From positions 13,119,015 to 13,183,014 of the forward strand of contig NC_036461.1 in NCBI RefSeq assembly GCF_002775205.1: DNA of 64,000 nucleotides, written 5' to 3'. The position numbers and the translations under genes are program-made. Shown here one piece after another: positions 61,465-64,000 of the stretch. The first letter of the stretch is position 1. Each line of letters opens with the position of its first letter. Source of the DNA: Xiphophorus maculatus. Lineage: Eukaryota; Chordata; Actinopteri; Cyprinodontiformes; Poeciliidae. The notes below the pieces were generated by a model, which saw only the letters and a list, made by a program, of their open reading frames with translations, ran no database searches and was not told the DNA's origin.

Positions 61465-62105
61465 GTGAAGATAACTATGCACTTTATTTTACCTTTGCAG
61501 ATGGATATTTACAAATGAACTTAATCCAATCAGGCAAAGCTTGAGTTGTTATAAATAGCAGAATGTTTAAGAACTTCATCATTTAAATGTATATAATAAC
61601 TATGCACAACTTTATTTCAAATAAAATCCACATAAATTATAGATATGAATGAGGTATGTTTATAACATAAAAAGTATAGAAAATGTTAGGAGGTAGCAAT
61701 AATTTTCCATGAGGTGCGTCATTAGAAATTCAATGAACCTACTATAAGAATCCTTCAAAATGAGCAAAAAAACTACATAATTTCATTTATACTAGGATTT
61801 GCTTAAATGTTATGATTTCTGTCAACATTTTGTAACATGTAATTTTAAGATGTACACAAAGCCTACTTGATAAAAGGATGCAAATATTATAAGGTATAAA
61901 CCATAAGAATGTTGTACAACTTAAAACACAATCTAATCATTATTAAATTAGTTGTTGGTTTGATCATACACTACCTAAAAAGTAAGGACACTTCCACAAG
62001 TTAGTGCACTAGCCTGAGATAAAAAAAAATAGCTTAAATTCTTATTTTACAAAAGATTGATTTAAATGTACAACCTTGCTTCGCAAGGCAGTACACTAAA
62101 ATGAG

Positions 62106-62580
62106 TAATAAAAATAGCTGAAATGAAGCCGAGGCGCAAATTCAAACTGGAAGACTCTTTTATCCCCACCGGGACCCGTTAATTGAAGCGACCAGCCCAC
62201 AATTGTCGACCTATCAATGCCGGACCAAGCCACGTCACGTCCAATCATCGACCAAGTCGCAGCTGATAAGGACCTTCATTCATGGCGTCCTTCGCTCTCC
62301 AGCCGAGCTCAACCCACCACCACCCCTTCTCCTCCATTCGCTCGGTCCTGAGGCCCGCACCCTTCTTCAACCTCCACCACCAGTGCCGGGCCCCGGGGGA
62401 TGACGTTCCTAACAGCATCGGGGATGCTCATCTGAAGCCTATCGCTAACGCTGCGATAACCGTTATCCCCAGCCGGGGCCCGAGCGCCAAAGACTTTAAA
62501 TTCTGTTTGTCAATAAACTCTTCTAATTGTCTTCTCATCTCCGTCTGAGCCTCTCCAGATTGAAATGTGCAATTACATAC
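62106..62580. other. GC-rich insert, possible solo LTR or repeat
   Basis: A block of about 470 bases that is sharply more GC- and CpG-rich than the AT-rich intron around it. It has CCCCACCGGGACCCG near its left side, CCAGTGCCGGGCCCCGGGGG in the middle, and CAATAAACTCTTCTAATTG near its right side, which would fit the poly(A)/R region of an LTR. No clear TG...CA ends or target duplication could be fixed. The open frames in it are not recognised. Confidence 0.35.
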
Positions 62581-64000
62581 AGAACAGACGTGATTTGTGG
62601 TGGTATGATGCAAATGCATCATAACAATAAATAACTACCATCGTTCTTTATTCTATTAAAACGGGCCATTTATCACCATATTGAAATCAGTGTGAGGAAG
62701 ATGTTAAAATACAGCAATAGGCCGACTTAAAATTTTGCACCATATTATTGAGGCTGCAGACTTCTCTGTCAGTCATCTCAACCAATGTACTATTGTGCAG
62801 TAGTCTGTGCCAGGGGGACTAAATGTGAAGCACTGGCTGTAAGTCCCATACACCGGCATACTGGCAGTGACATACCGCCATAAAGTGTCATATTCTACTT
62901 CAACATTTCCTAAACCATTTCTGTCTGTGTCACTCCTGAGATGTCAGAAGGCACTATGTTGGTAAGCAACAGGGTGAAGTTTACCTGCACTTTGCAACAA
63001 GGATCATATGGCCACAGTCACTGTACATAGTGCAAGGTGAGAACAACTTCTGCTAAGGTTTAAACATGCCCTTCAGCGCAACAAAAGCTGACAGTGCGTT
63101 TCTCAGACCCCAGTCTGTGAGAGTAACTAGTGGTGGAAATGACAGCTATGTAGAAAGGTTATGATAATGACAAGTAAAGGTTAGGGCAATGATATCAAAG
63201 TGCAATGTAGCAGCTGGGTCGTTGGAGTCATTATGAGGAGGCTGTCTGAACGAGCCGAGGTGGGTCTCTTTCTCTCTCTCTTCTTGCACACGCAATGACA
63301 CACACAAACATACATGCTGGCCTCCGGCCCAGACGGAGTCAAACTGTGGGAGGAAGGAGAGGTTAGATTCTCTGGCGGGCAGTAAAGAAGAAAGAAGGAG
63401 AGAGACAAAGACGTAGGAGAAAGAGGGGATGAGAAAGAGAAGAGGTGGGTGATTGCTAATGAAGGGGACAGATGAGGCCAGCCCTGGGTGGTGCTGAGCC
63501 AGAGACAAGCTCACTGCTGACCACGCCACAGTCGAGACAAGAGAGGAGACTGAGGTCACTGGAAGACAAAGAGAGAAGGCTAGAGAAGCAGTCCCGAATT
63601 ATGCATAGATTATCCAGTGTCATCAACAGCTATGGTTCTTTTAAGGACCAAATAAACATGCACTTAAGAGTTCTTTTTTTTAATCACTTACTGGTCAGAG
63701 AGTTAGATAATTTTGCTTATATAAACTTTGCTTAATGATTTCTTATAGACATTAAACAATTGAGTGCATAGTTTTGTAATCACAGTTCTTCTAATATCTG
63801 AATTATACATTAAGGACCAAATGTATAACAGGGTTCCAACAAAATGCTTCATGCAAAAGTTCTTTAAGTTTCCTGATTCAGTTGTTTAAACCTCACTACA
63901 GACTCCACTGTGAAGACTGACTACAAATTAAAGATATATATTTCTACAGTGGGCAAAGTGTGCAATTGAATGCATAGATGAATGCAAGATGGAAGGAAGG

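Larger units (their letters stand above)
54958..64000 (-). other. trappc12: Large 5' intron of trappc12 continuing past the window
   Basis: No trappc12 exon was found here, although the N-terminal half of the protein must lie upstream, so this is read as intron. It contains GC-rich patches (about 56500-57250, 62100-62580, 63200-63580), hairpins, a LINE relic, and AT-rich filler. A separate small gene within it cannot be excluded, but I see no supported one. Confidence 0.5.

Noticed and set aside
62203-62548. Open frames in the GC-rich block at 62 kb
   Set aside because: Pro/His-rich translation follows from composition; no start context, splice sites or family.

Overview
The window is nuclear DNA of a ray-finned (teleost) fish, most likely a percomorph. 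The basis is long AT-rich non-coding stretches, spliced vertebrate genes with GT-AG introns and AATAAA signals, a (CA)n microsatellite and many repeat types typical of fish genomes (Tc1/mariner relics, hAT-like MITEs, LINE fragments, fish SINE/LINE tails). I cannot name the species. Nothing here looks bacterial, phage or CRISPR.

Layout. 1-23.3 kb is a gene-poor stretch in which I found no convincing exon; it holds decayed transposons, short dispersed direct repeats, a near-perfect RFX X-box and possible conserved non-coding blocks. At 23.4-26.3 kb lies marcksl1 (+, two exons, 204 aa) under a GC-rich promoter. A tRNA-Ser(GCT) gene sits at 27.94 kb. From 28.7 to 38.0 kb is klhl10 (+, five exons, 591 aa: BTB, BACK, six kelch repeats, acidic tail); its introns carry a degenerate Tc1/mariner element with an embedded inverted minisatellite, a second transposase relic and two fish interspersed repeats. 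A 5'-truncated LINE with RNase H and a zinc-knuckle-like C-terminus lies at 38.65-39.37 kb, flanked by a 13-bp direct repeat, just upstream of adi1 (+, four exons, 197 aa, 39.45-42.17 kb). Convergent to adi1 is trappc12 (-). Nine 3' exons, encoding the C-terminal 348 aa, lie between 44.5 and 55.0 kb; the 5' half lies beyond the window's right edge, so 55-64 kb reads as one large intron with repeats and several perfect short hairpins.

How the genes relate. The genes are independent housekeeping or tissue genes: membrane/actin regulation (marcksl1), translation (tRNA-Ser), a CUL3 adaptor known from spermatids (klhl10), methionine salvage (adi1) and TRAPP-III trafficking (trappc12). The adi1-trappc12 pairing also occurs in mammals; klhl10 and marcksl1 are on other chromosomes in human, so this neighbourhood is a fish arrangement. 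All exon boundaries were set by eye from reading frame and splice sites. I found no clearly new biological system. The most interesting points are the X-box, an in-frame alternative acceptor in trappc12, the LINE at the adi1 promoter, the inverted minisatellite in a transposon, a 48-bp-arm inverted repeat and a cluster of perfect hairpins.
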